A stretch of DNA of 64,000 bases, taken from positions 26,341,173 through 26,405,172 of the forward strand of contig NC_092693.1 in assembly GCF_964275005.1 (NCBI RefSeq). The letters run 5' to 3'. Within the stretch, counting starts at the first letter, position 1. Each line of letters starts with the position of its first letter. The DNA comes from Diadema setosum (Eukaryota > Echinodermata > Echinoidea > Diadematoida > Diadematidae). Below, piece by piece: positions 21,411 to 33,894 of the stretch. A model generated the notes under the pieces. That model was not told the origin of the DNA and ran no database searches. It saw only the letters and a list, made by a program, of their open reading frames with translations. A program made the translations under genes and the position numbers.

Positions 21411-22135
21411 GAACCTGGATGCCAGAAAATGTGAATAATACAACTTTTCAAGGGTTTTCTATAATGAGGAGTCCATTTATAACAACATTTTCCATTTTGA
21501 CATGATGTGAGCTAAGTGTCTTAATCATGAAAATTAGGATAATGAGCTAATTTACATATGTACACAGTCTAACAAATGATGGCATGACATACTACAATGT
21601 TGTATGTGTATGGCATGGAAAAGTTGTTCAGTAGGATCTTTGTTTAATCATGTTGTAGATTGTATTGAGGTAAATTAAGCTTGGTGGCCACCTTGGTAGC
21701 CTTGGGCAATTAACTTTAGAAATCTTATTGGCATATTCAGCTAATTAGCATAATATGTATTATGTTGTTAATTTCAATCAAAGAAGCCTGAAAACACAGA
21801 TAATACAACTTTTCAATGATTTTCTATGACATGGAATCCATTTATACTGACAGTTGCCATTTTCAAATGATGTGTCTCAAACTTGTAAATTAGCATAATG
21901 AGCTAATTTGCAGACATACACAGTGTAGTAGATGGTACCATACATGTATATATGACATGGAAAAGTTGTTTTGTACAAGGTTTTTGTTGATTTATTTTCT
22001 ACAATGGTGTTGAAGTAAATTAAGCTTGGTTGTCACCTAAGCAGCCTTGGGCAATTATCTTTATTAGTCTAATTAGCATATCATGTAATTAGCATTATGT
22101 GCCAAATGTTTGCTAATTTGAATCCAGGAAGCCTG
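21411..22135 (+). repeat. two tandem copies of a ~355-bp unit
   Basis: The block starting with GAATAATACAACTTTTCAA recurs as GATAATACAACTTTTCAATG about 365 bases later, and both units share TAATGAGCTAATTT, CATGGAAAAGTTGTT and GGTAAATTAAGCTTGG-like strings. A third start (AGCCTGAAACAACATGG) near 22128 is cut short. No coding capacity. Confidence 0.7.
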
Positions 22136-22484
22136 AAACAACATGGGGCAGGAACTTATCATTGATAAGCTACCTCTGATGATAAGATTCGTCATGTGGA
22201 CGCGCATAAAAATTAAGGGGACAAGAGCTTATCCTCGAAGTTACTGAACATAACTAGTGTTGGGTAAAGCCTAGTATTTGGCAGTATCTATAGAAAAAAG
22301 TTTATTAATGCATTCGATGCCCCACAATGAAATGGATGCTTCCACAAGAGTAAATTTATGAGCCATTAGAGTCACCTGGTCTACACAGGTTCATTCTTGC
22401 TTTGAACATGAACACCATAATTTGTTATGTTGGGCAAAGTTATGCATTATGTGGCCTTTGATGAATGAAGTGCCTAACCAACAG
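22136..22484. other. no gene recognised
   Basis: Holds an imperfect TTATC...GATAA palindrome around 22155-22190 and otherwise ordinary AT-rich DNA. Confidence 0.4.
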
Positions 22485-23225
22485 TGAAAACAAGGCAAGT
22501 GCCAAAATGTGTCTCGCCCATTCGTGTAGAAGAAATTAATGTTTTTCTAAATCCCGGAAATTCATTGACCCCGCCTATGACCTTTGACCTTGTGGTGACC
22601 TTCAACTCCCCAAGGGACATTTACCAGCCAAGTTTGGTCACAAACAGACAATAGGGATCAAAAGTTATGAGCCATAATCGAAACGCGCCGTAAAAACTTA
22701 ACATTAGGCCCTAAAAGTTTGTTGACCCCTACATGTGACCTTTGACCTTGTGATGACCTTGAACTCCCCAAGGAACATCTACCATCCAAGTTTGGTCACA
22801 AACAGATATATGGATCAAAAGTTTTTGAGCCATAATCAAAACGCGCCGTAAAAAACTTAACATTGGGCCCTAAAGTTCGTTGACCCTGTCTGTGACCTTT
22901 GACCTTGCAGTGACCTTCAACTCCCCAAGGGACATCTACCATCCAAGTTTGGTCACAAACAGACATATACATCAAAAGTTATGAGCCATAATCGAAATGC
23001 GCAGTAAAAACTTAACATTGGACCCTGAAGTTCATTGACCCCTGCCTGTGATCTTTGACCTGGAGGTGACCTTCATGTTTGGTAAAATGTGTAACTTTGT
23101 ATAACCACTCTTCTCTCCAAGTTTGATTGAAATTAAAGTCCTCAGTAGAGAGTTATTCAAGTTTTTGAAGCGTTACGGACAGACGCCGCAGGCGATCCCT
23201 TAGTCTCCCTGCACCTCCAGTACGG
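22485..23225 (+). mobile_element. family B repeat, copy 1
   Basis: Starts near AACAAGGCAAGTGCCAAAAT and GTGTCTCGCCCATTCG and ends near GCGATCCCTTAGTCTCCC. Inside are about three tandem units of roughly 150 bp, each with TGACCTTTGACCT, CCAAGTTTGGTCACAAACAG and ATGAGCCATAATCGAAA. A second copy lies within family A at 32.6-33.8 kb. No protein-coding frame is supported. Confidence 0.65.
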
Positions 23226-25293
23226 TAAGCTCGACAAAAAGGGCAATTGTTCAAATGTGCTTGTGAGCTAATTATTAGTTGGCTTATTGCCCTCTTACAG
23301 GTACAATAGAATGCCTGACATTCCCAAACAGGAGTTATATTTCACCTCAGCTCTGTACGTGTCTAGAAAATATTGTCTTTCATAAGAGAGGATATTATCT
23401 GTTATTTATTATTTATTATATGTTATTCCCAATGTAAGCATTAAGTGGTGATGAATAACAGTATTTGTATTCCTTCATTCACTGCAAACTAACTACATGC
23501 TTGTACTGGAAATTACAAAATTAATAGTTTATTCATTTTTGAATGAACATTACATCGCTTGCTGTCTTTGAAATACTGGGTTGTATGATGCACTCTATTG
23601 TATGCCAACAATATAGATGTTCACCATCACATCAGATACCATTTGTACACATCAGGCAATGTGCACGTTTGCATATGTGTGTGTATGTGTGTGCACTGCT
23701 AAATCAAAATCGGTTGAAACTATGCGAGAGCCTAGCCAGGTGTAACAAATAAATCATAGCGCAATTATAGTGATGAAAGTTTTTTAATTGTGCAATGTCT
23801 AAGCTTTATTACAAATATCACTATCACCATACATATTAATACCGAATTACAGTAAATTGGGATATTACCAGTAATTCCAATTTTGAAAATATAATGTGCA
23901 TGGGCACACAAATTGCAACAGGATTGATGAAATTTCACCCACTGTCTGCAAACAACAACAATAACTTACCCAGTTAAAAAAAACCCAACAAACTTGAACA
24001 AATACTGTACAGGAACAAATTCACAGGAAAATGAACTACAAAAGTAAAGAGGTACAGAAAATGCAGTTAAGATAATTCTGCTCATATATCCCAGCCTAAG
24101 TATACCTGAGGCTACTCCTAAAGTAAAGACTTTCATCCTGGGTGACGTGAAAGGCACCATATGCACAGAAAATGTAAAATAAAAATATCATAAACACTTT
24201 TTACATACTCATCGCTTACCTAAATGCAGCTGTATCGGTAGCTGAACAAACGTTGAAATAATGAACTCTTTCAAAAGATGACATATTTGTGCACCTTTCA
24301 AAAACTTAATGATGAGATGATGTCTCCGACATTCCCTTGCCCATCTCCAAACACCTTGAGCAGTCTGTTAAAAATTAATTCACTGAGACTATATCAAAGC
24401 TCATGTAGTCCTGCTTGCATTTGCATCACATAATGTAGTTTTGTCAAAATAAAACCCTTGGAAGTAATTGAACTTTTCCAATCATTTCACAATAAAAGAT
24501 ATGGATATGTACTGAAACATCCAAAACTGACAATGACAGCAATCAACATCATCAAAACAAAAAATCAATCAGCAGAATCAAAATTTTTAAACCCACACAG
24601 GTGTACAGAGTAATGGTACTCAATACAACCATTTAAGTCGTTTCATTAGCCTTTGTACTTTTTATCCACACTTCAATGCTACACGTATGTTTGCAACATC
24701 TTTGAACTCAAAACAGTTTCTTATCTCTCCCTTTTCTTGAAATAAAAATAGTACACTGCAACCTAATCGACTCTACTTTTGCTATCCAAGAATTCAACTG
24801 AAAAAGGTGATGTGCCAACTGAGGTCCTGACCACATCAAGCCTGATACATGTGCAGCATCAATTTAATCATATCTTTCCTGGTACACAGTACACTTTGTT
24901 AGACTATAAATAATTCTTTTCTTTCCAGTTTAATATCTTGCCCATCACCTACCTTTGGTTATACATATCACAGCACTTCACAAAACCTATAAGTCAAAGT
25001 CAAATCTCTATATTTCTGACAATTTCTACAGATGGTAAACAAATTAAAATACTGTTCGAATGCTTCATGATGTAGTGTTCTGTTGTTTATCACATTAACT
25101 GGCACTTAAATGATGAATATTTCTATTGATATATATATGTATATGTATATATATATTTATATATTTACAAGAGGATAACAGTAAGTCAACTGCTGACTCT
25201 TTACATTGCATGGAGTTGACTTTGCAACTTTTCCTCTACTTTCATATATTTCTTTTTCAACATAATTGCTCTATTGCACACGCACACATGTAG

Positions 25294-25341
<48 letters not shown>

Positions 25342-25994
25342 TTTTTTTTGCTACGAGACCATCCTAGAGTTCTTTTTCCCTCACTGATATTTACATAAGT
25401 AAACATGAATGCCAATGCATACTGCAGACAATAACTAAGGACTTGCAAATTTGTGAATTCTTTTTTTTAAGCATCTACAAATGTTAAAAAGTGTGACAAT
25501 TGAATATTCTGCACGCTGTCAAACCAAATGATGACCGAAGTAAGATACAATGCCTGCTCAAGTGATTAACACTGAGTTTGCCAGAGCAATTTATGAAAAA
25601 CAGAGGTCATTGCCCTGCAGGCATGCAGAAAATTGACTGCATCTGTTTGTATTTAAGAACTGCTGGCCTTCCTAATAAATCTGATTCTATAAATCTGATG
25701 TAACCTTCACCTGACATTTTTCTTTTTTTTTTGTTTGTTTGTTTGCCCCTGACTGACAATTTCCATGGATTTTCCATAATCTTGTCAGCAATATTAGATA
25801 CCACCCTACAATTTCACTTTTAAACTCTACTACGAGACAAATAAATGTGATTCCTGTTTCTCTCATATTGTCATTTTGTAGTATTCAAATTGAATGATCA
25901 TAAGTCAATAATTTGCACACTCTATTCTGCACAAGCCAAGTATGTGTTTTCCACTTGGCAATGCATGGTTCCACTGATACAGTAAGTTGTCATG
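23226..25994. other. intergenic DNA with microsatellites, no gene
   Basis: No coding region, RNA gene or transposon end was recognised. It contains TA-rich microsatellites at about 25125-25163 and 25299-25339. Short open frames have no motif or splice context. Confidence 0.5.
25299..25339. repeat. (TA)n microsatellite
   Basis: About 20 TA dinucleotides in a row. A similar shorter tract lies at 44308-44334. Confidence 0.9.
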
Positions 25995-26553
25995 ATAAAG
26001 TAATGAGCCCACATGTCATTTAGCCCATGAGTCATACAGCCCACAAGTTCGACACTAAGTGAACAAAGCCCATGGGTTCGACATCAAGTAAAATTGACTC
26101 ACAAGTTGTACAGCCCTTGAGTTCTACACTAGGCAAATAAAGCCCACGAGTTCGACACTACACAAAAAAGGCTTGTATGAGACAAACACTACGCAAGAGG
26201 CTCATGAGACAACATTAGGCAGAGAAGGCCCACAAGACTGACAGAACGAATAGTGCCATCTATAAACCGATGAAAAGTGTGTAATTGTACAGGGAGTCAT
26301 GATAGTGGCATACGGAAGAAATGAGTAATGAGAAAGGGGAGTTGCTAGGGTGTTGCCGCCTCAGTTGCCCTCCCTTACCCCATGAAATTTTCAAGATCTT
26401 TGTTTGTACATGTGCGAGTGTATGTGCAAAAATTAATAGAATTCACTTTAATAAAGTGTGCACCAGATCTTTCCACTTCATTTCCAAAAATGCAAAAGCA
26501 CCATCATTTGTGTAACTCCTCTACCTTTTTAAGTATTCTTGCTCCCACTCCCT

Positions 26554-26576
26554 TACACACACACACACACACACAA
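26554..26576. repeat. (CA)n microsatellite
   Basis: A short ACAC tract of about 11 dinucleotides inside the core of foldback copy 2. Confidence 0.85.
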
Positions 26577-27269
26577 AGATAAGTGTACAGCCATGGTTAT
26601 GACAGTCTAGTGGGATCTTCAAAGAAAATGTGACTGCTATTAATATCAATTTTTTTTTTCATATAGCCTCATTATAATAATTTTTGGTGTGCTAGTTTAT
26701 GACAGTTGTTTATGAAGTAAAAATTTAACCTTCACCATCCATCTTTATTCTTTATTTCAGGAGGTAGAGGAATTATCCCCAAAAGATGTCCTGTCCCTTC
26801 CTGCAGAACATACACTCAATCAGAGAGAGAGAGAAAAAAATATATATATATAATGATGTGCATATTCAGGTCAGCCTATAAAGAAAAATGTCCAGTAGTG
26901 AAATGAAGTCTACAAGGAAATCTTTCACAATATAGTCAACATCATAGGCACACCTGCTTTACATGATCTAGAGGGGCGTAGTCATCAGCAAAGGTGTCGA
27001 TTTAGTATGAATTCACAGAAAATAATGTAATCAGCTATCAAGGTATTTGTTATGATCCAGGAAAAGAAGATGTATCCATGAAAACAGCTATTCATTCCTT
27101 CAAAAATTACCATTTTGAGGAGAATGATTACATTACAAACACAAGCCAACAAATCAGGGATGCATAGCTGCAACATAGTTTCATTAATTAAATTTCATAC
27201 ATTATAAATAGTAACAGAGACAAATTGCTTCTCTAAAACTTCTTAGTGGTTGGGTAGGATACCTAACAC

Positions 27270-28998
27270 TTAAAGGTCCAGGGAAATCACACTATAAAGG
27301 CTTTTGTAAACATCCATATAACTGTAAATGTATGTAATCAACCCTTATATTCCTTGGGAAATCTCAGATTTGAGCAAAAAATGAACAATACCACCCAGAT
27401 TTTGAGGATTTCATGCTTACATAGCCCCACCCCGAAAAGAACTAAATTGTGAAGGTGGCCTGTGACGCATCATTGTGATGTCATGTTGGGGATTCTTAGC
27501 CATTCAGCTGTGTGGTTAAGTCCTACAAATTGTGTGACCTTTCACAATAGATGTTGAAATGATGACAAACGGCACTGAATTCTTTTTTTGCATCAGTTTT
27601 CATGCAAAATTAAAATATACTTTCCATTTCGTATTGCAGTTTGGTTAGATTATGAGATTTTTAAGGGTTTCAGTGGGCAGATGATTTGTTTAGTAGACTG
27701 AGTACAGTCATTTCTTGAGTTTGGCTGGCGAGAGTCGAGCCAATCTTGCGAAGCTTTGTGAAAAAATGTCAAAAAATCATGACTGGTTTACAAGTCCAAG
27801 GTAATCTCCGTCCAGCTTGCTATGTACAGCCAATTTGTAAATTAACTTGCATATGTTCACACACTGCTACATAGTGTGCGCTTTATAGTATCACATGTTT
27901 GTTGTACACTGTCGATCTAGCTGGGTTGGCTAGCTGTGTCTGCACGTGTAAGGATCATTAATTTGTTCTGCGACCAGCCAAGTAGGTTGTTTTTAATTGT
28001 TGTAATATCCTGGGGTGATATTCTGAGGTCTTAATTAAGTGTGTAAGTTTGTAATCAAATCAGAAAGTTAATGGCTCCTTAATCACGGGCAATATTGGTA
28101 TTCTGAGGACTTAATTGCCATGTGGTTAAGTCCCCTATAATCATCTTAGGTTCCTCCCATCTAATTTTTATTCCATCCAATCAGACGGGTTGTTAGAAGC
28201 CAAAATGATGATTATGCGCACAAATATGCTCTCAATGCGCATTCCTCCTCACCCACTGTAATTACAACCAAAGAACTTACTGTACACACTCCGGTCTTTG
28301 ATAACAACCCTTCACTTATGCACAGAAAGATCTCATCCTCTTTGCTCACATAAAATGACCAAATTCCTCAAAGATTGCCTACATTTTTTTTTTTGTTCGG
28401 CACAGTCTGCTTGCAGTGCTTTTACTACTGCAAACACCAACATAAACAGTGCTTACTCAGTCGAGACACTGCAAGTATCAATTTCATTTATATTTTCTTC
28501 ACATTAGATTTAAATTTTTTTTTTTCAAACTTCTGTTGTCAAGCTTTCTTACAACGTAGTTGTGATCCTTGGACAATTTTGGAACCAGCGTAGACTTTCT
28601 TTGTGACTCGCTCTGACTGCTGCATCAGCACAGCTTCTGACTCAAAATTGTATAAGGTCTATAGCCTCTAATCTAGGTCTATTCTAGAACTCCTGATATT
28701 TGTTTGGCTGTATGGTTATGAATGGATTATTTTCTGTTATGTCGAACCTTTTAACAGTCCTCCAACACACACAAAAAATGTACATGTAGTAAATAAAAAC
28801 GTCCTTATTGGCAAAGATTCAAAGACAAAAAAAAAAAGAAAAAAGAGCGTAACATATGTACAAGGACCTACACAGTGCATGCTCTTCAAAATTGCCAGAA
28901 ATGAGTGTGAAAATCAAAATCAATGAGGAAGATTACTTATGATGATTTGTATGACCAAAAAAAAAAATGATATGTTCTTGATTTCCCTGGACCTTTAA
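27270..28998. mobile_element. TTAA-flanked element with 16-bp terminal inverted repeats
   Basis: The left end reads TTAAAGGTCCAGGGAAATCA at 27270-27289 and its exact reverse complement is at 28979-28998. If TTAA is the target duplication, the element proper starts AGGTCCAGGGAAATCA. TTAA targets with AGG-type ends fit Kolobok elements, and piggyBac also uses TTAA. The 1.7-kb interior has no transposase frame, so it is non-autonomous. It lies within foldback copy 2. Confidence 0.75.
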
Positions 28999-29037
28999 CT
29001 AGTGGAGCGATGGGTGTCGGTCTCATGGGATGACCCC

Positions 29038-29736
29038 AAACCAAGTTGCTACTGCATATCACTTGGAAAAGATGATGAAATATTCTAGGTACAAATTGTA
29101 GCTGAGTGGTAGCAGCATCACCTCATCCTCTTTACACATAGGATTTGGACTGATCTGCATGTTTTGAGGAAGCATGGTATTTTGAAAATCCATGGATTAA
29201 GTTTCTGTCATAATTTAACCATTTAAGTTCCCTAAGCTTGAAATGCTTTTCATCAGCATTCAGACAATTTCTGCAAACTTAACTGCAAACAGTATAATAA
29301 TAAGCCTCAGACCAACAAGTCATGGTAACACATAAGGGATTCAGGGAATGATCTCTATTCATTGGCAATTGTGGTAGTTTCCACGTCACATCTGTACCAG
29401 TCAGTAGAGAATGTAATTCAGAGGACATGACAATTGGTGAACAAGCACAGTACAGGTAAATGATACTGCCTCCTTTTTGTTTGGAACTCAGTTTTCCAGT
29501 GCAATTAACTTCAATTTTATGAAGTAGACCTCCCCTTAAATTGACAGTTTATGTCTGGCTAAATGGTTTACAACTTATCAGAGTTTGCTGCTAACCACAT
29601 ACAGAAATAATGGCACTTGTATGAATATGCCAGGAAGTGACTGACTGAGATCTTGTCATTTTTTTTTTTGACAAACCATTTCATTCATTTGTCAATTCAA
29701 CCTTTTAAGCAAAGTTACTTTGCATTTTAGCAGACT
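29038..29736. other. no gene recognised
   Basis: Ordinary AT-rich DNA between two foldback elements. Nothing distinctive was seen. Confidence 0.5.
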
Positions 29737-30567
29737 TTGGGCCGAATGCATAAAACAAGCAATTGCTTCAAGCAAAAGCACAAGCTTGTCTAGCAAAAGG
29801 TCTAGCTCAAGCAATTGCTTAAATCTATATGCATAACCTTTTGCTTGTGCTTACACCTCTTGCTTGTCCCGCACAAGCAATTGCTTGCGTTTTCAACAAA
29901 AGGGACATCATGCCTGTGCGAACACAAGAACAAAGGCGAGTGTGGCAGCATGTATTTGAAAGGGTATGTGTGTGCGGAAACATTTCCTGACATAGCAAAG
30001 GAGCTATGAAATGACAATCATAAATGCACACACACATCTATACACACACACACACATACTGGCAGATTCCCATCACTGCTTATAGTAGCCTGGATCTGCC
30101 AGATCGCACGTGGAGAGAGATCTCTTTGCTCTCCACCGAAGTCAGACATCCTACCTGTTTTTCATCACATTTTGCATGCTAACCACAGGACATTCCTGAC
30201 GTTGAAATGAAAAACTTTCTTACAATACTTAGGAGTAATTTCTTGTAGATTTATACCACTCCTGCACACGTGTGGTCTTTCTTTCATGAATATGAAAATG
30301 ATACTTAAAAGGGAACATCCCAGTTAAGCAAAAGCTCAAGCTCATTTTATAGAGCTTGGAAAATCGTAAGTAATTGCTAGCAAGAACTAGCAAAAGGTAT
30401 GTTCTATGCATATGTTTTTAAGCAAATGCTTGGTCTCTAAGCAACAAGCAATTGCCTGTGCTTTCTAGTGAAAGCTTCTGCTCTCAAGCAATTGCTTGTT
30501 TCTATGCAGACAGATTCGAGTAAAAGGCTAGCACAAGCAGTTGCTCGCGTTTATGCATCCTGCCCAA
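29737..30567. mobile_element. foldback element built on AAGCAATTGCTT palindromes
   Basis: Ends are inverse: TTGGGCCGAATGCATAAA at left, TTTATGCATCCTGCCCAA at right. Both arms are packed with the self-complementary core CAAGCAATTGCTTG and AAGCAAAAGCACAAGC variants, while a centre of about 400 bp is unrelated. No coding frame is supported. The family is not one I recognise. Confidence 0.65.
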
Positions 30568-31814
30568 TGTCTTAAAATGTTTTACTCTTGATAAGAATCT
30601 ATAGCCAAGCAAAAGACCTAGGGGTCTCTCACTCACTTGAGTAACTTAAGTTCACCTTCCACACATACCTGCAGATTATTAGTTAACAAGAACACATGAA
30701 ACTTTGGGGAGCTTTTTGGACCTCCAAGAGAGCAAGGTATCCACCATTTGTATTATCCTATCACACTGGTAATTATACCTGCCAAGTGTTTAGAAAATTT
30801 CATGATATCTTTCGAAAAAAAAAGAAAGAAGAGAAAGTAAAAACATGACCCTACTTTTGGTCCTGGCCCAAAGAGGGCCACCTTGGATCTGCAATAAACA
30901 GCATGAAAACACACTCAATGTACCTTGTATTCACTGCTAGAGTACTTCTGTTTTTATAGAAGACTTGTTATAAAATCTCTAATTTGGGGGTTCATGGATC
31001 CCAATTGGGACATGGTGCCTATTTGTATAGATATACACTCCATCATCCCAGGCAAAGGTACTTGCCAAGTCGGGTAAAAATTTGACTACAAAAAGAAGAT
31101 GAAAATGTGAATGTACTCATAGGAGGCTAGTAGCACTAACCAAATTCTATCACTTCTGGCTCAAAAGAAGATTTTGAAAAAAATATTTGTACAGAGTACT
31201 GAATTGCTGATGTCACAGTCTTTTGTTACAGCTTGGGCAGGAACCGGGTGCATGCATAAAGACTCAGGCCAAGTGAGGTTGTTTAGAACTAGTTCCCATG
31301 GTAAAGAATGCCTAAGACATCACACTTTGGTACTTTGGTACTCCCAGGGGGCATGGTGCCCTTTTAAACAAATAAAGATCCAATCACCCTGAGTTGGGAT
31401 GTCACATGGCAATTTTGGTGAAAATCTGTCATAGGGTTTTCAAGAAATAGCTGAAATGAGAAAATTGGGCCCTATTTTGTACCCCCTCCCAGACCCTGAA
31501 AGGGACATCCACCATAAGCAAATTCGAAACTGAAGTCACCAAGAAAGTACTTACTCAAAGCACCATGCTCTATCACTTTGGGTCTAGAGAAGAAGATTTT
31601 TTTTTTGAAAATACCTTAATTTTGGGGCTTTTGAGCCCCATGCCTATTTGAACAAATGAAGAATCTATCCACTTGTGGCAAGATTGGTGAAAATCTGTCA
31701 TGAGCACAAGCACAATGCACAAAACACCCTGAATAACAGATGATGAATGATTGCAATAGCTCACATGACTTGCACTTTCTCTCTGAAAATCACTTTCACA
31801 AAAGAATGACTTAA
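30568..31814. repeat. family C repeat unit cluster
   Basis: Three or so tandem, diverged units of about 320 bp. Hallmarks are TCACTTCTGG...AGAGAAGAAGAT, GGCATGGTGCC, AAATTTGGTGAAAATCTGTCA and GGATCTGCAATAAAC. It ends with CAATAGCTCACATGACT near 31754, a decayed form of the hairpin that closes family C at 60.28 and 61.89 kb. No protein frame is supported. Confidence 0.55.
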
Positions 31815-32589
31815 ACTAGAAATGTTGCTACGGCAACTGGTGTATGCCTCCGCCATAATGCATGGTTCTCCTAATAGGTCTATAGTACAATGTCTTGACA
31901 ATGTGTGATGACAGTTTCACACAATTGGCAAAATATTAAAATGACAGGTTTGCCACAAATGTGCTGAATGTTCACTTTCCTAGAACTAGGTTCAATTGGA
32001 TGAATGATTAAAACATCAGAGTGCAGGTATTTGGGGGGACTGATGATTTTTACTTGACTTCTGGCTCTTTTATAAGTTTATGCATTGAGTAATTTTCAAG
32101 GTATTGAGAAAAAGTATAATTTCAGTATCAAATGGTAAAATAGTATTATCTAAACCTGGCCTTTGACCTTTGACCTCACAGTTCCAAAGAGAATCACTGT
32201 TAGGTAGAACATGCATAAATATGTAAGTTTCATGATAATACCTTGAGTTACTTCTGAGATATGGAGGAAGAAGTGCAATTTAGCATTTTCACTTGACCTT
32301 TGACCTTTTGGCAAGAAACTTCCCACAGAATATATATTGGGTTATACATGCATACATCAACTTAAAAAAAATCCTTCAGGCATTGCATAAATACAAGGAA
32401 AGTGGTGATATTTTGAGGAGTTGACCTTGACCTTTGACCCCTGACCTTTGACCCATGACCCCCAACTTCCCTAGATAATCACTGCCCATCGGTACATGCA
32501 TATATACTAAGTTCCATGAAGATACCTTGAACCATTTGCGAGATATGGAGAAAAACATGAATTTCAACCTTTTTTTCACAAAATAACCT

Positions 32590-33815
32590 GTGACCTTTGA
32601 CCTTTGACCCCGTTACCCTGAAATCGAAACAAAGTATCATCCCCCCAGGATATACCCTCATACCAAGTTTGATGCAAAACCACCTCATGGTTCTTGAGAT
32701 ATCGACAAAAACAAGGCAAGTGCCAAATTGTGTCTCACCCATTCGCGTACAAGGAATTAATATTTTTTATAACACCCAGAAGTTAATTGACCTGCTTATG
32801 ACCTTTGACCTTGTGGTGACCTTCAACACCCCAAGGGACATTTACCATCCAAGTTTGGTAACAAACGGACAAAGGGATCCAAAGTAATGAGCCATAATCG
32901 AAACGTGCCATAAAAACATAACATTGGGCCCTAAAAATTTGTTGACACCTTTCTGTGACCTTTGACCTTGTGATGACCTTTAACTCCCAAGGGACATCTA
33001 CCATCCAAGTTTGGTCACAAACGGACATAGGGATCAAAAGTTATGAGCCACAATCAAAACGCGCCCTAAAAACATAACATTGGGCCCTAAAAGTTTGTTG
33101 ACCTGTCTGTGACCTTTGACCTTGTGGTTACCTTCAACTTCCCAAGAGACATCTACCATCACCCAAGTTTGATCGCCATTGTAGCAACATGTGCTGAGTT
33201 ACGTGTGATAAGAGAGTCTTGCAAGTAAACTTTAACGTATGACCTCAAATGACCTTTGACCTTATCATGTGACCTCTTACGGCACCATAACATGAAGGTA
33301 CCTCCAGTGCATCCATCACCCAAGTTTGATTGCCATTGCAGCAACATGTGTCGAGTTACGTGTGATAAGAGAGTCTTGCAAGTAAACTTTACCGTATGAC
33401 CTCAAATGACCTTTGACCTTATCCTGTGCCCTCCAACGGCACCTTAACATGAAGGTACCCCCAGTGCATCTATGACCCAAGTTAGGTTGTAATCCAAGCA
33501 ACGTATGTGAAGTTATTTGTCAAAAGAGAGTCTTGCAGGTAAACTTTAACATAGAAAAGAGAGTCTTGCACATACTCTTTAATATATGACCTCAAATGAC
33601 CTTTGACATCATCACATGACCTCCGACAACACCATAACATTAAGATACCCCTAGTGCTTCTATCACCCAAGTTTGGCTGCCATTGCTGCAACAGTTGCCA
33701 AGTTATGCATCATAAGAGAGTCTTGCAGGTAAACTTTAACATTTGTGACGGACGACGGACGGACGACAGTTGGATCCCTTAGTCTCGCCTTCACCTTCGG
33801 TGGGTGAGACAACAA
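32590..33815 (+). mobile_element. family B repeat, copy 2, nested in A
   Basis: Contains CAAGGCAAGTGCCAAATTG, GTGTCTCACCCATTCG and the closing CGGTGGGTGAGACAA; these last two are partly inverse and may be terminal repeats. Two types of internal unit occur: one of about 150 bp as in copy 1, and one of about 150 bp with TAAGAGAGTCTTGCAAGTAA (33190-33740). The left boundary is uncertain. Confidence 0.55.
32799..33419. promoter_or_regulatory. cluster of DR1-like nuclear receptor motifs
   Basis: TGACCTTTGACCT, the reverse complement of an AGGTCA direct repeat spaced by one base, occurs at 32799, 32956, 33110, 33250 and 33407, and also in family A and B copies elsewhere (for example 22578, 22737, 22893, 32164, 32294). 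DR1 sites are bound by RXR, HNF4 and COUP-TF type receptors in animals. Here the motif is part of tandem repeats, so regulatory activity is only a possibility. Confidence 0.3.
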
Positions 33816-33894
33816 AACGGGACGGACGTACGGACGGACGGACGACCCGAAAACATAATGCCTCTGGCCACTTCGTTGGCGGAGGCATAAAAAG

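Larger units (their letters stand above)
25995..29037. mobile_element. foldback (TU-like) transposon, copy 2, disrupted
   Basis: Diverged second copy in the opposite orientation to the one at 6310-8053. The left arm (about 26018-26275) carries CCCACGAGTTCGACACTA-like units and ends in ATAGTGCCATCTATA. The following core matches the reverse complement of 7430-7650. The right terminus survives only as TGGGTGTCGGTCTCATGGGA and TGACCCC (29011-29037), whose reverse complement GGGGTCATCCCATGAGAC fits the left end of copy 1. A TTAA-flanked element at 27270-28998 separates core and right end, and most of the right arm is missing. Confidence 0.7.
31815..33894 (+). mobile_element. family A element, full copy with nested family B
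   Basis: Begins ACTAGAAATGTTGCTACGG then TATGCCTCCGCCATAATGCA and ends CATAATGCCTCTGG...GGCGGAGGCATAA, so the ends form a short inverted repeat. Inside are many TGACCTTTGACC motifs in repeats of about 150-170 bp. From about 32590 to 33815 the sequence is family B, ending GGTGGGTGAGACAA, after which family A resumes with its GGACGGACGACCCGAAAACA end. Open frames on the minus strand are translations of the repeats. Confidence 0.65.

Noticed and set aside
32376..33691. Several minus-strand open stretches in the 32-34 kb repeats sharing LGDGCTGGTFMLWC-like peptides
   Set aside because: They are translations of tandem family B units, with no domain match and different stops in each unit.
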